Assembly: GCA_009767595.1 (NCBI GenBank)
Contig: VSDK01015387.1
Span: 80,522 to 144,521, forward strand
Direction of reading: 5' to 3'
Origin: Symbiodinium kawagutii
Taxonomy: Eukaryota; Sar; Dinophyceae; Suessiales; Symbiodiniaceae
Length of the DNA stretch: 64,000 nucleotides
Shown one piece after another: positions 23,776-35,212 of the stretch. Numbering within the stretch: the first letter of the stretch is position 1; each line of letters opens with the position of its first letter. Below the pieces are notes generated by a model. It had not been told where the DNA came from. It saw nothing but the letters and a program-made list of their open reading frames with translations, and did not search any database. The position numbers and the translations under genes were made by a program.

Positions 23776-24214
23776 TTTTGATTTAACCACTATTGCTAGT
23801 TACTATCCCCTATTGACCGTTATGAATGGTTATACATCCCTACTAACAAAAAAACATGTGAACCATCAACCAGTAAATCCCTACTAAAACAAGAAAACAA
23901 CATATAAAACCACTAGCCAGTATTAATTACGTGATGTGTTTGGAGGGTAAACATGGTGAACCTGGTTCGTTAACCATGGCCCAACCACAAAATTCACCCT
24001 CCACACCTTGAAGATCCTTTACTGCGATGTGCCAATCACCTTGGTCACAGCAATTCTGCGTAGTGGTGGTGTCGATGATATACCTGGTATAGCCAACAAA
24101 ACTAGCCAAAATACTCCGTAGTGGGAGTGTGTTTACCTGCACAGCGGGGTTGTTATCTGTACGTGCGTATGTGCTGTACACTGTGCATGGAGTGTTTGAC
24201 TTTGAAATTCATAT

Positions 24215-24299
24215 CTTGGTGGTTTTTAGATCCCTCGCTAAAAGTTGAACCTTTAGTGACTATATGGTAAATCAATCATATCCCAAAAAAACCACCCAG
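24215..24299 (+). mobile_element. Family A element, internally shortened
   Basis: The core is deleted before CCACCCAG. Flanked by ATAT on both sides. Confidence 0.8.
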
Positions 24300-24481
24300 A
24301 TATAATCTATCACAGGGATATATACCAACTGGATCTGGGTTTCCATAACTTGGTAAACATGTGGATGAGCCATGTCCATTGCGCAAGCAACTGGTGACAT
24401 GAAGGCATGGTTGTCGGCCTGGCTCAGCCACCCAAAAGTAGGCCAAGCTGGTTTATGAATGCAGTCAAGAAAACATGATGT

Positions 24482-24583
24482 GGGTGTTTCTGAAAAATAG
24501 GGGTCCCCCCAAAAATGGTTGGTTTATCATTATAGATGGTTAATATTGGATGATTTGGGGGTACCCCTATTTTGAGAAACAGC
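24482..24583 (+). mobile_element. Family C element (reference entry)
   Basis: Family C is about 100 bp. Its ends are TGGGTGTTTCTCAAAATAGG and the complement CCTATTTTGAGAAACACCC, with GGGGTACCCC-like blocks inside each arm. The core contains ATGGTTGGTTTAT and TTGGATGATTTGGGGG. The arms are long enough to form a stable hairpin. Confidence 0.85.
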
Positions 24584-25003
24584 CATATTGAGACAACAAT
24601 GTTAGCTTGCAGAACATTCCGGGATGTGTGAATGTTTCTCCGTATCATGCTTCTGAACCATTGGTAACATATTAGCCAACAACACTCAGGTGATTGACTA
24701 GTACTAGCCAATCATGAAACATGGTAACTATTCATTCCAATAATAAGATCATCGATTCGGGATATGTATAGATATATAATTTGTAAAATAAATATCTAAC
24801 AAAAACAGCTATACTGTATAGTACATATACATAAAAGGAGAGGGTGAAAGAGAAAAAACAACAGATACATATGACTGCGGGTCATTGTATGTCAAAACCC
24901 TGGTACCCTTCTGAACATGCAAAAAAGATGACCAAATCAGTCTGTTGGTCAGGCTGTTCACCACATTTTAGATGGTTGGCTGTGACCCAACTCACCCATA
25001 CAC

Positions 25004-25075
25004 ATGGCTGTGGGTCAAACACAACCCTGGTTCCCCATCACTAGCCAGCTGGTATTCCCTACTATTGCTCTCCAT
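25004..25075 (+). mobile_element. Degenerate family B element
   Basis: GGCTGTGGGTCAAAC and CCTGGTTCCCCATCA are recognisable. The right end is absent. Confidence 0.45.
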
Positions 25076-25098
25076 CATCCCCTATTTTTGATGATTAA

Positions 25099-25216
25099 CT
25101 TGGTGGGTGACCTAGACCCCTTGCTAAAAGTCTAACGGCTGCTTTTGGCGAAAAATGGAAACCAATCATATCCCAAAAAAGCTCAACAGCTAAGGTGGTA
25201 GCTATAATCGACCCAG
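25099..25216 (+). mobile_element. Family A element
   Basis: Full but diverged copy ending CGACCCAG. Confidence 0.75.
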
Positions 25217-25493
25217 TCGTTATGTAAACAACATTATTCATTGTTACCTCCTATTATCAACCATTCATAAACCATTGAATAGCTACTTCATAGCTGTAAT
25301 CCACCCAGTTAATTGTGGCCCAACTCGCCAGCCCTACCTTGTATGCTTCCACATAGGGTTTGAGGACCACAGACAAATCTCGCGCCACCACGCTCCTGAA
25401 CCTTAGAGATGCCATGAAACCATTATATTACAACCTGGCCGCACGGATACGCACCTGTCCAAGCTCACAAAGTCTTTCTACAGGCATGTGACT

Positions 25494-25571
25494 TTATGTA
25501 TATGTGTGGGTGTATGTTCGTGTGTGTGTGTGTTATATGCGTGTGTATGTATATATGTGCGTGTGTGTGTC
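25494..25571. repeat. (GT)n microsatellite
   Basis: GTGTGTGTGTG and TATATGTGCGTGTG runs directly beside the 25570 stop codon. Confidence 0.8.
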
Positions 25572-25875
25572 ACGAGTTGGAGACTAGAAACAGTGCTTGA
25601 CCGCAACCATGGTCTGTCAGCGCGTTCAAAGTCTCTTTTGTCGACGTAGCCCGCGCAAGCTGCTGCAATAGCTGCATCAGGTTCAACTTGGTGAGGAAAG
25701 AGAGTGCTTTGCTGACAACCTTGCCCTTTTTGTAGTTGAAAGGTAGGAGTCGTGGACCGTATCCTTGTCGAAATGCGCGGTCTGTGCCGCGTCGCAGCAC
25801 TTCCACGGGCAAGTATTTAGCGTCGTGGGGTCCTCGGCGCTGGCAAACATGGAGCCGTCGGGCTAAGACAGTCAA
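25570..25875 (-). CDS. Unidentified coding segment of about 100 codons ending in TGA
   Basis: This minus-strand frame has G/C-biased third positions. It runs from about RRGPHDAKYLPVEVLRRG through KALSFLTKLNLMQLLQQLAR to ...LFLVSNS and a TGA at 25570. An AG (TGTTTGCCAG) opens it at 25839, and a GTTGTC donor at 25720 would give a 40-codon phase-0 exon instead. It overlaps, in another frame, the end of the segment at 25817-26035. The pair looks like one coding sequence split by a frameshift or unrecognised intron. No domain recognised. Confidence 0.4.
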   Translation of the reverse strand: MTVLARRLHVCQRRGPHDAKYLPVEVLRRGTDRAFRQGYGPRLLPFNYKKGKVVSKALSFLTKLNLMQLLQQLARATSTKETLNALTDHGCGQALFLVSNS

Positions 25876-26035
25876 AGTCGTCGTGGCAGTGATACATGAT
25901 GGTCATTGTATGTTTTTGACGTGCTTGGAAAATATTGTGCGCTGTACCCAACAAAGGTGCATCACCAGTAAGTCGTCTGTTGCTTTCGCACAACTTGCTT
26001 ATCATTTCACCGAGCATCTGTTGCGTAATTGACAA
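25817..26035 (-). CDS. Unidentified coding segment upstream of 25570-25875, frame offset
   Basis: The minus-strand frame reads QQMLGEMISKLCESNRRLTG and LLGTAHNIFQARQKH before drifting into low-confidence sequence. It probably belongs with the following segment. The GATGG-type array starting at 26110 lies on its high-coordinate side, as with other minus-strand islands. Confidence 0.35.
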   Translation of the reverse strand: MSITQQMLGEMISKLCESNRRLTGDAPLLGTAHNIFQARQKHTMTIMYHCHDDFDCLSPTAPCLPAPRTPRR

Positions 26036-26109
26036 CTATGGCAGGACCACCTGTCCTACCTCACCGCGCACAACAGGGCCAGGTCCCCCACCATCATCGA
26101 CCACGCCCC

Positions 26110-26730
26110 ACCTGGAGCTAGTGATGGTTTGATGATGGTAAATTCATAGGATCAATGCTGGCTATTTGGCTATGGGTCAATATTAACCAACCAACTGATG
26201 GGGATAGTGACCAACAATAATGAGGGAAACAATGGTTAATTATAGGGGAACCAGGGGTACAGGGTTTTGACCCATAGCCATTTGATGATCAATCAGTTGT
26301 GATTCATGATTCATGATTCATGGTTAATGATGGTTGATGGTGGATATTTGATGGTTGTCTAGTGGTTGATGGGGGTTAAGTAGTGGTTGATTAAGTACAA
26401 GGTTGATGGTAACTGATGGCCAAGAGTGGTTAATAAGAGCCTTGTAATGGTTTGATGATGGTTTATAATCGTAAATTGATGGCTAATTTGATGGTTCATC
26501 ATGACTAATTGATGGTTAATCATGGATGTTTGATGGTTAATCATGGGTATTTGATGCTTGATGATGGGTAATTGATGGTTAATGGTGGTTGTTGATGGTA
26601 AGTAATGGTTGTCTAGTCGCTGATGAGGGGTTTAATTAGTGGTTGATTATGCATATGATTTGTGATAACTGAAGACGGTTGATGGGTGATGGTTGATGAT
26701 GGTTCATTGCTCAGTAGATACAAGGATACA
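26110..26730. repeat. GATGG-type array
   Basis: Long run of TTGATGGTTAATGATGG words, interrupted by the family-B element at 26166. High side of the 25570-26035 coding segments. Confidence 0.7.
26166..26283 (-). mobile_element. Family B element
   Basis: Full copy in reverse orientation. Confidence 0.85.
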
Positions 26731-27323
26731 ACTGATGCCATTGATCGCAAGTGAGCCGGTAAATAAGCTTGTTGACAAGTTGGTGATTTTTTTTCCGTGG
26801 GGATGGTAATTGATAAGCACCTCATCAATCTTGGGTCAAATTCCATCAAATGAAATTCGGGGCTGCTGGGGGGGGCTGCCAAGAGTCCGCAAGTTCAGTG
26901 AGGTAATCTAAATCCGGGAGAGAAACTAGAGATGGATGGATGACCTCAATTTCTTTGGATGTGAAGAATGCGTAACAACAACGCCACAATGATACTGATG
27001 GTGATGATGATGGAGAACATTGAAGGCTATCAATCGCAAGTGACCAGCAAAACACTAGTAGGTGCGCACAAAAACAGCAAACAATAGATGTAAGAATGAT
27101 CATGATGATAACGATGATGATGACAATGATCGTGACAATGACGATGCCAATGGTGATGACAATGAATCATGACAACCGATATTTTGACAGCCATGATGAT
27201 GCTACTGCTGAGTTCTGCTCCAAGCAAAGAGAAACTTGACCTACACGGAACAAAAAACACATGGTGATGCTGCAAATGATGCGTTTCAACACCCAAACAC
27301 CCCTCCAATCTCAATGGTTTCAC

Positions 27324-27501
27324 TGCTTGGCATCCGGGCTGTTCCCACATCGACCTCCCATCGGTCCGAGAATCCTGAACAGCTTGGTGCTGGTTCAAAG
27401 CTGCAACCGACCGCGTGTATCTCTCAACTTTTCGTCTCTTCCACATGATTTGGCATGCCATGAAAGAAATCCGGCTGAGGGTCACCCCTTTGATGAAGAT
27501 C
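27324..27501 (-). other. Coding-like island with two possible phase-0 segments
   Basis: Two minus-strand segments fit AG...GT in phase 0. At 27445-27501 is DLHQRGDPQPDFFHGMPNH before GTGGAA. At 27324-27374 is DSRTDGRSMWEQPGCQA before GTGAAA. The flanking arrays (GATGATG below, ACCAACC above) are opposite in orientation to those around the other islands, which weakens an exon call on this strand. Confidence 0.25.
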
Positions 27502-27732
27502 CTGGCTTGAAGGAGTGTGCTGCCGTTTCGGTCACCCACCCACCAACCAACCCTCCAACCAAACCCTACCAACCAAATCTTCCAACCAAGCAACCAAGCA
27601 ACCAACCAACCCACCACCCCCAGTGCTGGTACCTCGTGGGCGAATGGCTTTACGCATCTCTCAGGCGTCACCTCCCGTGGTTAGCTGATGTTAGCTGGTG
27701 GCGAAGCCGTGGGTGAGGGCCAACTTGGGGAT

Positions 27733-27943
27733 GCACAAGGTGGGCCCCCAACCACTGAACTAAGTTCGTTTGTAACTAACTTAACTAGTGTGGTTTATAA
27801 CTAATAAGGGGTAGTTGGTTAGTTAACCACTACAAGGTTTATGGCTTATAAGTTCGTTTATAACTAACTTAACTTGGGTGATTTCTACCAGTTATGAGGG
27901 TTATAAACCCTACGACTATAACTACTGGGGGGCCCACCTTGCA
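27733..27943 (+). mobile_element. Family D element, type 2, with internal duplication
   Basis: About 210 bp. The segment AAGTTCGTTTATAACTAACTTAAC-like occurs twice, so part of the core is duplicated or a second copy is nested. Confidence 0.7.
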
Positions 27944-28039
27944 GGTAAGGATGAAGCCTTCACTTGGTGGTAACCCACGAAACTGGTTTTTTCAAGCATG
28001 AAGATGGGTTGCAAGGCAAACTCAAGGATGAAGCATATG

Positions 28040-28138
28040 TGGGGTTGCTCAAGGCATAGGGAACCCACAAAACTGGTTGATTTTATAAGTTGTGAAATAG
28101 TAGATAATGATGGGGGTTTCCCTATTCGAAGAAACCTC
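28040..28138 (+). mobile_element. Diverged family C element
   Basis: Arms GGTTGCTCAAGGCATAGG and CCTATTCGAAGAAACC. Confidence 0.65.
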
Positions 28139-28671
28139 CATATCTGATGTTTGTCAATCGATCCTAAGCAATACAAATGTCTGATGACTGAAAACAAAAA
28201 AACAAGATGGTCCCACATGATCCCACAAGGCAGTCTCCGTTTCCCTCTTTCTCCGCCTTTGTTTGCTTCATTTTGTCATGTGTGAGGTGAGAGACTTGAC
28301 AAGGATAATTAAATTTGAACCTGTTGCAATGTTAACGAACGAGATATGATGACTCATTCTGAAAAAACAACTTGCGGAAAAAACAGGAGGTGCGCACAGC
28401 CTGAAGTATGCGAAAATTTGACATACGCAAATTTGTGTAAATCACATTCCCTTCATCGACACGTTCACCCGTGACTGCATCCTTTGTCGACCTCTTTGTC
28501 AAATTCATTTTACGAGATCATGTGCATCTAGATCCATGTGTTCATTTCATTTCAAATCAGAAAAAGGGTCTGTTCCTTGCCGCACATGCACGCCACTCAG
28601 TCAAAAAACGCAAAATAATGAAATTCCAACAGACTGTAGAGTAATTTTTAAAATTTGTCTAACCATCCAAA
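28139..28671. other. Unassigned low-repeat stretch
   Basis: No element, array or gene recognised. Less repetitive than its surroundings. Confidence 0.4.
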
Positions 28672-28760
28672 TGGTGGTTTTTCAAAAGAAGGGTACCCTC
28701 AAATCATCCATAGTAACAAACCCACCATTTTTTGGGGTTCCCTTGTTTTAACAAACCGCC
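28672..28760 (-). mobile_element. Diverged family C element
   Basis: Reverse core (CTCAAATCATCC, ACCATTTTTTGGGG). Confidence 0.65.
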
Positions 28761-28785
28761 AAATGAACAACGAAGTCTCTGTTGA

Positions 28786-28883
28786 AATATGGGACCCCCA
28801 AAGCCCCAAATCATCTGGCATTATCCATTATTGGAAACAAACCAACCATTTTTGCGGGGCACCCCTATTTCGAGAAACCACCA
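28786..28883 (-). mobile_element. Family C element, left arm lost
   Basis: Second copy 25 bp after the previous one, same orientation. Confidence 0.65.
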
Positions 28884-30354
28884 AATGAAATTCGTTGTAT
28901 ACCTCCATGATTCATGGTCCGTCACAAATACCTGGCGCAGATTGATATCAACTCCAAGGATGCCCGCTGGTCACAAACGACCACACGGTTGGTTGGTTGG
29001 TTACCCAACCAGAGCGATGGACCTGTGTTATCCATGTTGACCGTTTAAGTTCAGACACTATAAGCAATTCAAGCAATGTGATGCACTGAAATAATCATGG
29101 TCAATCATGGCTTATCATTTTTCAACATTGGTTGATAATGGTTCATGGTTCGATCACTGGAGATGCAATGCCACAATGGTTTCGAATCGTCCATTAAAAA
29201 AGTACGTTGTATCACCTGTATCATCCCAACAATCACTGGTAGGTAGTTCAACCCATCCGAAAAAGTCTTAAGATTATTCAGCCAACCGTCCCAAATAAGA
29301 TTACGGAAACGAGGCAAAAACACCTACCAAATCACCCAAAGGTACCCCTTCCAAAACTCACATCTCGCACCACCGTCTGAACTCAACTGACGCAGCTCCG
29401 CCTCCAATCCCAGATCTTGTGGGTTCCGCCGTTTCCTCTCACCCAAAAGTTGGGCGTGCCAACACCCCCACCAAGCAGCCAATGGTGAAATTGGTTTCAG
29501 CCAACCAACCAGCCAACCTGGTTTGTGGTTGAACCTATGAACCATGTCATGTGGTCAGCCCAGCAACCACATTGTTTATATAATGCCGGAAAAGTTCAAT
29601 TTTTTGAAGTTTTGAACCAACAACATTAGCGGAGAAATCAACAATGCTACGTTGGCAAACGCCAAATGAACGAACCATGGACCATGGAGGGCGATGGCGA
29701 TGTAATCCCCACCAATCTCTGAGCAGATAAGTATTGATAATGGAAGTCTAAACTATTTTCTTGGACACTTCGCATGCAGAATCTGAAACCTGGTGTTTGC
29801 TTCCGTTCTACTACGCATGCAGAATAATTGTTTTTCCACAGCAATCAGCAGGGATAAAAAGCAATTCAAGGGCTTTCAGGGGTTCAAGGTGGGCCAGGAA
29901 TGTTCGTGCGCGTTTAGTAAATGTGCTAAAGGAGACGCCAGCCATTGCAACAACATTTTATGGATAAAGCGTCGCTCTTGGTCTGAACGGCCGACAAATC
30001 TCAGAATGTTCGCCAACGCTGGGCAAGCCACCTGGGATGAACATGCAGAAACATCATCGCTCTTGGCTCACAACTTGGTATTCATGCTCAATTGCATTGA
30101 CAGCGGGTTTTTGTTGCGGATATGTGTAACAGGGGGAATTTGTTTCAGGCCCCCAGAAGGGAAATTGCAATATCATATAACCTATGAGCGGCTTAAACAA
30201 CTCTTGGTGCGCGAAGCTACCTTCCACACCTGTACTGGGCACGCGCCAGCGGGGGAATTTCCAGATGCCCGGCCAACAGAAAGGCAAACTATGTTCCTGG
30301 AAATTGCCTAAGGCCCTGCAGTTTGGGAGGAGAAGGTTTGCCAAAGTTTGATCG
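28884..30354. other. Unassigned low-repeat stretch with several open frames
   Basis: A 172-codon plus frame (29793-30311) and a 170-codon minus frame (30054-30566) overlap. Codon usage favours neither clearly. It may contain a decayed gene. Confidence 0.35.
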
Positions 30355-30560
30355 CGCGACCAGGGAGACCATGATCCCAACCAAACGCCCAGAAGGTCCA
30401 TGCCTACGTCGACCTCGCCAACCTGCTCCTGCGCGCGCCCTGCTAATGAAAGCTGTTGCTTCCAACAGCTACCCTGGAGGCAATGGAGGCCTTGGGCAAT
30501 GTCTACCTCAACGGGCGCTGTTGCGTTGAGAGGGGCTCTTCTACTCAACTGTTCACCGGC
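30355..30560. other. GC-rich coding-like patch with broken frames
   Basis: The plus strand shows VHAYVDLANLLLRA, two stops, then TLEAMEALGNVYLNG. The minus strand shows EQVGEVDVGMDLLGVW after GGGCGCGCAG. Either a pseudogene fragment or an island with small exons is possible. No boundary could be fixed. Confidence 0.25.
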
Positions 30561-30701
30561 CGTCATCTCATTGTCATCTCAAAGAAGATTGCATGGACCA
30601 TGGCATCCAGGCTTGGACGGCTCGCAGTACAAGGACTAACAAGTTGGGAAAAATGGTAGTTGGCTGAAGCGTCGCATCAGTCTTTCTTGACACCAACCAG
30701 C

Positions 30702-30807
30702 ACTTGATTAGAACCCTCCTGGCAGCTCCTTAACTCCCAATTTAAAGGCGTTTTAAAAGGCTGTATGGATACCCCCTGGCTCCAAACGGCTCCCTCCCAG
30801 CCACCAG
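30702..30807 (+). mobile_element. Family H element
   Basis: GGATACCCCCTGGCTCC and CCCAGCCACCAGCC. Confidence 0.65.
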
Positions 30808-30986
30808 CCAGCCAAAGAGTCTGGAAGAAACGAAATATCAACCACTGGTTTTGCCATAGGGCCCGGGAGCTACCCATTCAGTGGGGATAGTGATCCCTGA
30901 CTAGCTGGTCAAACAAACATCACCATGACGAACTAATTAATGTTCACCTTACTTAGTGATCACCTTAGTTTGTTCACCATTGACAG

Positions 30987-31083
30987 TTCACCATTTTGTT
31001 CACCTTAAACATCACATGCTGGATGATCATTATTGACAGTCAATTAAGGTGAACAAAATGGTGAATGACTCTCAATAATGATC
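30987..31083. repeat. Interleaved inverted repeats
   Basis: Arm 1 (30987-31008, TTCACCATTTTGTTCACCTT...) pairs perfectly with 31044-31065. Arm 2 (31024-31041, GATCATTATTGACAGTCA) pairs with 31066-31083 with one mismatch. The order arm1, arm2, arm1', arm2' is that of a pseudoknot or of two overlapping palindromic insertions. Confidence 0.8.
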
Positions 31084-31398
31084 AGCGAACCAAATCATGA
31101 TGGCCGTTGATGCTGATGATTCACCAGCTGAATGAACAAATAACCACCCACAATAGGGTCAGGATCTCCAAATTCTACGTGTGATAGCTTTAAAGATTGG
31201 GGATTTCCCATCACTATGCGCTCTGAGAATTCAGCAAGTCACTAAGTTAAAAGCATCTTCCAGTCTCTTCCAGTGAGGGTGTATGAGCTTTGCTTTCCCC
31301 ATGTGTGATCAGCAGATTCACAACCAGTCAAACAGTTGATGCCAACAAGGTTGACAACACGGTGCAATTATTTAATGACTCCATGCGTAAGAGGTAAA

Positions 31399-31511
31399 TG
31401 TGGCAGTGGGTCAAAACCCTGTACCCCTGGTTCCCCACCATTAACCATTGTTTTCCCTATTATTGTTGGTGGAAATCCCTCATTAGTTGGTAATATTGAC
31501 CCATAGCCATG
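31399..31511 (+). mobile_element. Family B element
   Basis: Full copy. The left end GTGGCAGTGGGTCAA is slightly diverged. Confidence 0.8.
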
Positions 31512-32179
31512 TGTTAAAAAAAACATCATGACTCATCCGTGGGAATCAAACACTGGAAGTCAACCTCAAGCAACCTGGATCACAACCTGAACTTGCATAT
31601 AGGCATTTCTACAATCTCGCCTTTCAACAGCTCCACTCAGCAAACCTGACAAAAGCTGCCCGCCCTTGGAAAAAAACAAGTACATACCTGCTATACACCA
31701 TGGTTTGTCTATATGTGGTGGAGAAATACTGATACAGTATTGATTGATTAAGGTTGATATATGTGTAAATACACACATTATAGACCTATATGGCATCTGT
31801 TAGCCATGTTAATTGAATGGTCAATAATGCAGTGTGAAAAACGTGGTAGGGGAACCCAACAAATCCTGTCTTGACGAACGGCAATCCTTCAGTATCCTTC
31901 AGTTCATTGGTCATTACCACCTCAGAATCTCAACCAGAAAGTATCGAATACATCTGCCATGACTAACCAAGCAGTAACCATGACTAACCAACCATTTAAC
32001 CACCATTAGCCACCACCCTTAATCACCATGTGCCCTCGCATTTGGCTACCCTCCCAGGAGCCTCTGTTGCCCCGTTCCGCCGGACAGCCGGCTCTCCCTC
32101 CCAGCTTGACATCAATCCCTGAAACCCGACCACATTGAGCTATGATATGGCTGTGTGGCCTTGTAGTAAGCTAGTCATT

Positions 32180-32300
32180 AGGCTGTGGGTCAGTTCACCC
32201 GGCTAGTCCCCCTCGTTCCCCCATCATTGACCTTTGTTTTCCCTTCTTATTCTTGGTAAATCCTCCATTATTGGTTGTTTAAGATGGACCCATAGCCATA
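32180..32300 (+). mobile_element. Family B element
   Basis: Diverged full copy. Confidence 0.75.
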
Positions 32301-32744
32301 TGTCGAAACCACCTTTTGTGACCATCAACCCAACGTGTATTAGAACCCAAGGTGTATCAGGAAAACGTGTTATTGAATCTCCATTGTTATATTACATTTC
32401 AGGAAACCATGTGTTACGGTAGTTTTCCATATTATTTATGCTGCATTTCCATTACTTCACCCATATTTTGCTATGATAGTTGTATTTCCATTAGTTCACT
32501 CATGTTATTTGTGATGTTGCATTTCCATTAGTTCACCCATTGTTAGGACCACCCATGTGGTTTCCATATTATAGTGAACCACGTAAACGTAGGAAATCAC
32601 ATGGTATCCATCTGCCGAATAAACATTTGAGCGGTTCCTTCAGCCATTGTCGGTGAAATCGAGCAGCATAGTTTGATGATTGTTGAGTATTATCCCTTCC
32701 AACCACCTAACTTAAACCAGCTTTCACTTGTAGTCGCCTAGCTG

Positions 32745-32862
32745 TATCCCTATGGTGAACTAACATGGCAATGGAAGATCCACCACAAATGGGTGATATC
32801 CTAGAAATCTCCATTGCCAAAATGATGGATTTTCCATTGCCATGTTAGTTTACCAGAGGGTA
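32745..32862. mobile_element. Family G element
   Basis: Full copy. Confidence 0.85.
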
Positions 32863-33013
32863 ACTGAAAGTTTCTGAGTTGCTGATGATTGATTCTTATG
32901 AATTGTTACTATGTAATTGTGTATATCCCTTAGTTCACCACGTAACTTTAGCCAGTGATGACTGTTATCCAGCTGTTCCGTTCTCATTTCTTAACATGAC
33001 TAACATATAATTC

Positions 33014-33146
33014 TTACAAGGTGGGGCCCCCTGGTTATAAGTTGATTAATAAGTAATTTAACTTTAGCTCTATCTTCCATAACTGGCAGTTACCCTAGTC
33101 ATGTTCGCCAACAAATCGCTAACTAAGAGGGCCCGGTCCCTTGTAA
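33014..33146 (+). mobile_element. Family D element, type 1
   Basis: Full, right arm slightly altered. Confidence 0.75.
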
Positions 33147-33190
33147 CTATTAACCATACATAAGCCATACATATAACCACCTCTCCTCAC

Positions 33191-33223
33191 AGCAGCAGCG
33201 AACCCATGGGGGATCCCCGCGCC
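33191..33223 (-). CDS. Candidate 33-base phase-0 micro-exon (GAGIPHGFAAA)
   Basis: The minus strand reads GAGGCACAG, then GAGIPHGFAAA, then GTGAGG, a good donor. The GC-rich island extends to about 33310. The acceptor lacks a clear pyrimidine tract, and other exons in the island are possible. Confidence 0.25.
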
Positions 33224-33413
33224 CTGTGCCTCACAGGAGTTCGGATCTTGGCGTCACACGTCATGGTGGCGCCCAGGCAGGGAGTCCCAGAAGCTCGAGC
33301 CGAAGACAGGGTTGACTCCACAAATATAGTCATCAACCCCTATAAATCATTGGAATCACCATTAAAAAAACAATATTTTCCCATACTGCCAGTCCTTCTT
33401 GTTAATTACACTG

Positions 33414-33528
33414 ACTGGCTGAACTAGATCCCTTGCTAAAAGTCTAACGGCTTTAGTGGCCAAGAATGGTAAATCAATCATATTCCAAAAAACCTAAACA
33501 GCTAAGGTGGTAGCTATAATCCACCCAG
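33414..33528 (+). mobile_element. Family A element
   Basis: GGCTGAACTAGATCCC arm. It is at the left edge of the duplicated segment described at 33528-33850. Confidence 0.8.
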
Positions 33529-33850
33529 TCATTATGTAACCAACATTATTCGTTGTTACCTCCTACTATCAACCATTACTAAATCATCAACCAGTTGGTA
33601 ATATCAAACATCATTCATCATTAAAGATCAATCATGGGTGAATTTCCCTACTATGAATCCCCTACTATTGTTTATCATATTGTTTATCCACTACTATTGT
33701 TTCTTATCATAGCCTATATTCACCATTGAAGATCAACATCTATGAATTTACTAAGATATACCAACTATTATAATCATTAACCAGCTGTTAATATCAACCA
33801 CTATTCATCATTAACCAGATTTGTTTATAACAACCATCATCAATTATTAA
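33528..33850. repeat. Duplicated segment, copy 1 (empty site for family G)
   Basis: The stretch around TTAAAGATCAATCATGGGTG (33621) through AACAACCATCAT recurs at 34994 onward, offset 1373. About 240 bases match closely. Both copies follow a family-A element. Confidence 0.8.
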
Positions 33851-33946
33851 CAATCACCATCATTCTTTACTAACAACCATTAATAAATCATTGAAAAGCT
33901 ACTTCATAGCTCCACCCAGTCCACAAGTTACTACCAGTGGAGCTCC

Positions 33947-34137
33947 TACTTGGATGTGCACCTCCTTTCCGGCGAGCCCGTCAGTGGTCACAATTTCCAT
34001 GGTTTCTAGGGCTTGGTTCAGCTACCTTATAGGGCTTATAACCCTTATAGGTCTGGTTATAGCTACCTTAAGCTGGTTATAGCTACCTTATAGGTCTCAT
34101 ATAAATCTGGTTCAAACACAAGCTGTACTTCCAAGTA
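33947..34137 (+). mobile_element. Family F element with expanded core
   Basis: The segment GGTTATAGCTACCTTA is repeated about three times inside, lengthening the element to about 190 bp. Confidence 0.75.
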
Positions 34138-34190
34138 AGGACTCCAAATCTGTGGTCTGAATCCATTTCGAAAAATTCACACAGCTGTGG

Positions 34191-34299
34191 ATACATACCC
34201 TGTACCCCTGGCTGTTCACATCCCCCAACCAATCTAGCCTTGTTGGGTGGTTCACCTGGCCATGTTTTAGTTGGTTAATATTGAGTCATAGCCAAATAG
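34191..34299 (+). mobile_element. Degenerate family B element
   Basis: Core CCTGTACCCCTGG and a right end TTGAGTCATAGCC. Confidence 0.5.
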
Positions 34300-34314
34300 C
34301 TGGTATATCCCATA

Positions 34315-34425
34315 CTTGGTGGCTTATAGATCCCTTGCTAAAAATATATTTTTAGTGGTTATATGGTAAATCAATCATATCCCAAAAACACTAAAAACCT
34401 AAGTCAGTGGGTATAAGCCATCCAG
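34315..34425 (+). mobile_element. Family A element with 9-bp flanking repeat
   Basis: Flanked on both sides by TATCCCATA, the clearest target duplication of the family together with the copy at 38939. Core and right end match the copy at 2885. Confidence 0.9.
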
Positions 34426-34730
34426 TATCCCATATTCTTCTTAGTTGGCATCACTAATTATCAACCATTAACCAGCTGATGAACCAGCAGTGATCAGCCA
34501 TAACTAGTTGTTAAGAACAACCATTATCAACCATTAACAACGTAATACCAACCAGTTGTTGATACCAACCATTATTTTCCATCATTAACCAGACTTGTGA
34601 ATGGCAACCATCACTAATCATCAAAGATCCAAATCATTCTTGAAATTACTTAGATCCATAGTCTAGTCCTTAATGCTTGTTATCAACCATATTTTGTAAA
34701 TACCAACTTGCAACTTAAAGATCAACATCT

Positions 34731-34917
34731 CTTGCTGGCTGAACTAGATCCCTTGCTAAAAGTCTAACGGCTTCAGTGGCTGTATCGTAAATGAATCATG
34801 TCCCAAAAAAGCTACAGTCATAACCAGAGGGTACCACTCTGTAGTCGTATTCTTGGGAAGGGATATCAATCCCAAAAAGCCAAACAAAAGCAAAGTTCAT
34901 AGCTATAATCCACCCAG
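34731..34917 (+). mobile_element. Family A element split by an insertion
   Basis: The left part (34731-34813) and right part (about 34870-34917) are separated by sequence containing AGAGGGTACCACTCTGTAG, the end of the variant family-D type seen at 56430-56549. Confidence 0.7.
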
Positions 34918-35212
34918 TCGTTCTGTAACCAGCATTATTCATTGTTACCCCCTACCATCAACCATTAATCATCAAACCAAACATCATTAATCATTAAAGA
35001 TCAATCATGGGTGAATTTCCCTACTATGAATCCCCTACTATTGTTTATCATATTGTTTATCCCCTACTATTGTTTCTTATCATAGCCTATATTCACCATT
35101 AAAGATCAACATCTATGACTTTATTAAGATATACCAACTATTATAATCATTAACCAGCTGTTAATATCAACCATTATTCATCATTAACCAGATTTGTTTA
35201 TAACAACCATCA
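34917..35212. repeat. Duplicated segment, copy 2
   Basis: Matches 33540-33838. It is interrupted at its end by the family-G element at 35213. Confidence 0.8.

Noticed and set aside
27030-27671. A 213-codon minus-strand open frame
   Set aside because: Its C-terminal half is His-rich translation of GATGATG repeats and its N-terminal part translates ACCAACC repeats. Only the middle might be coding.
29793-30566. Two opposed 170-codon frames
   Set aside because: They overlap on opposite strands with no clear codon bias, and no family is recognisable. Left as unassigned.
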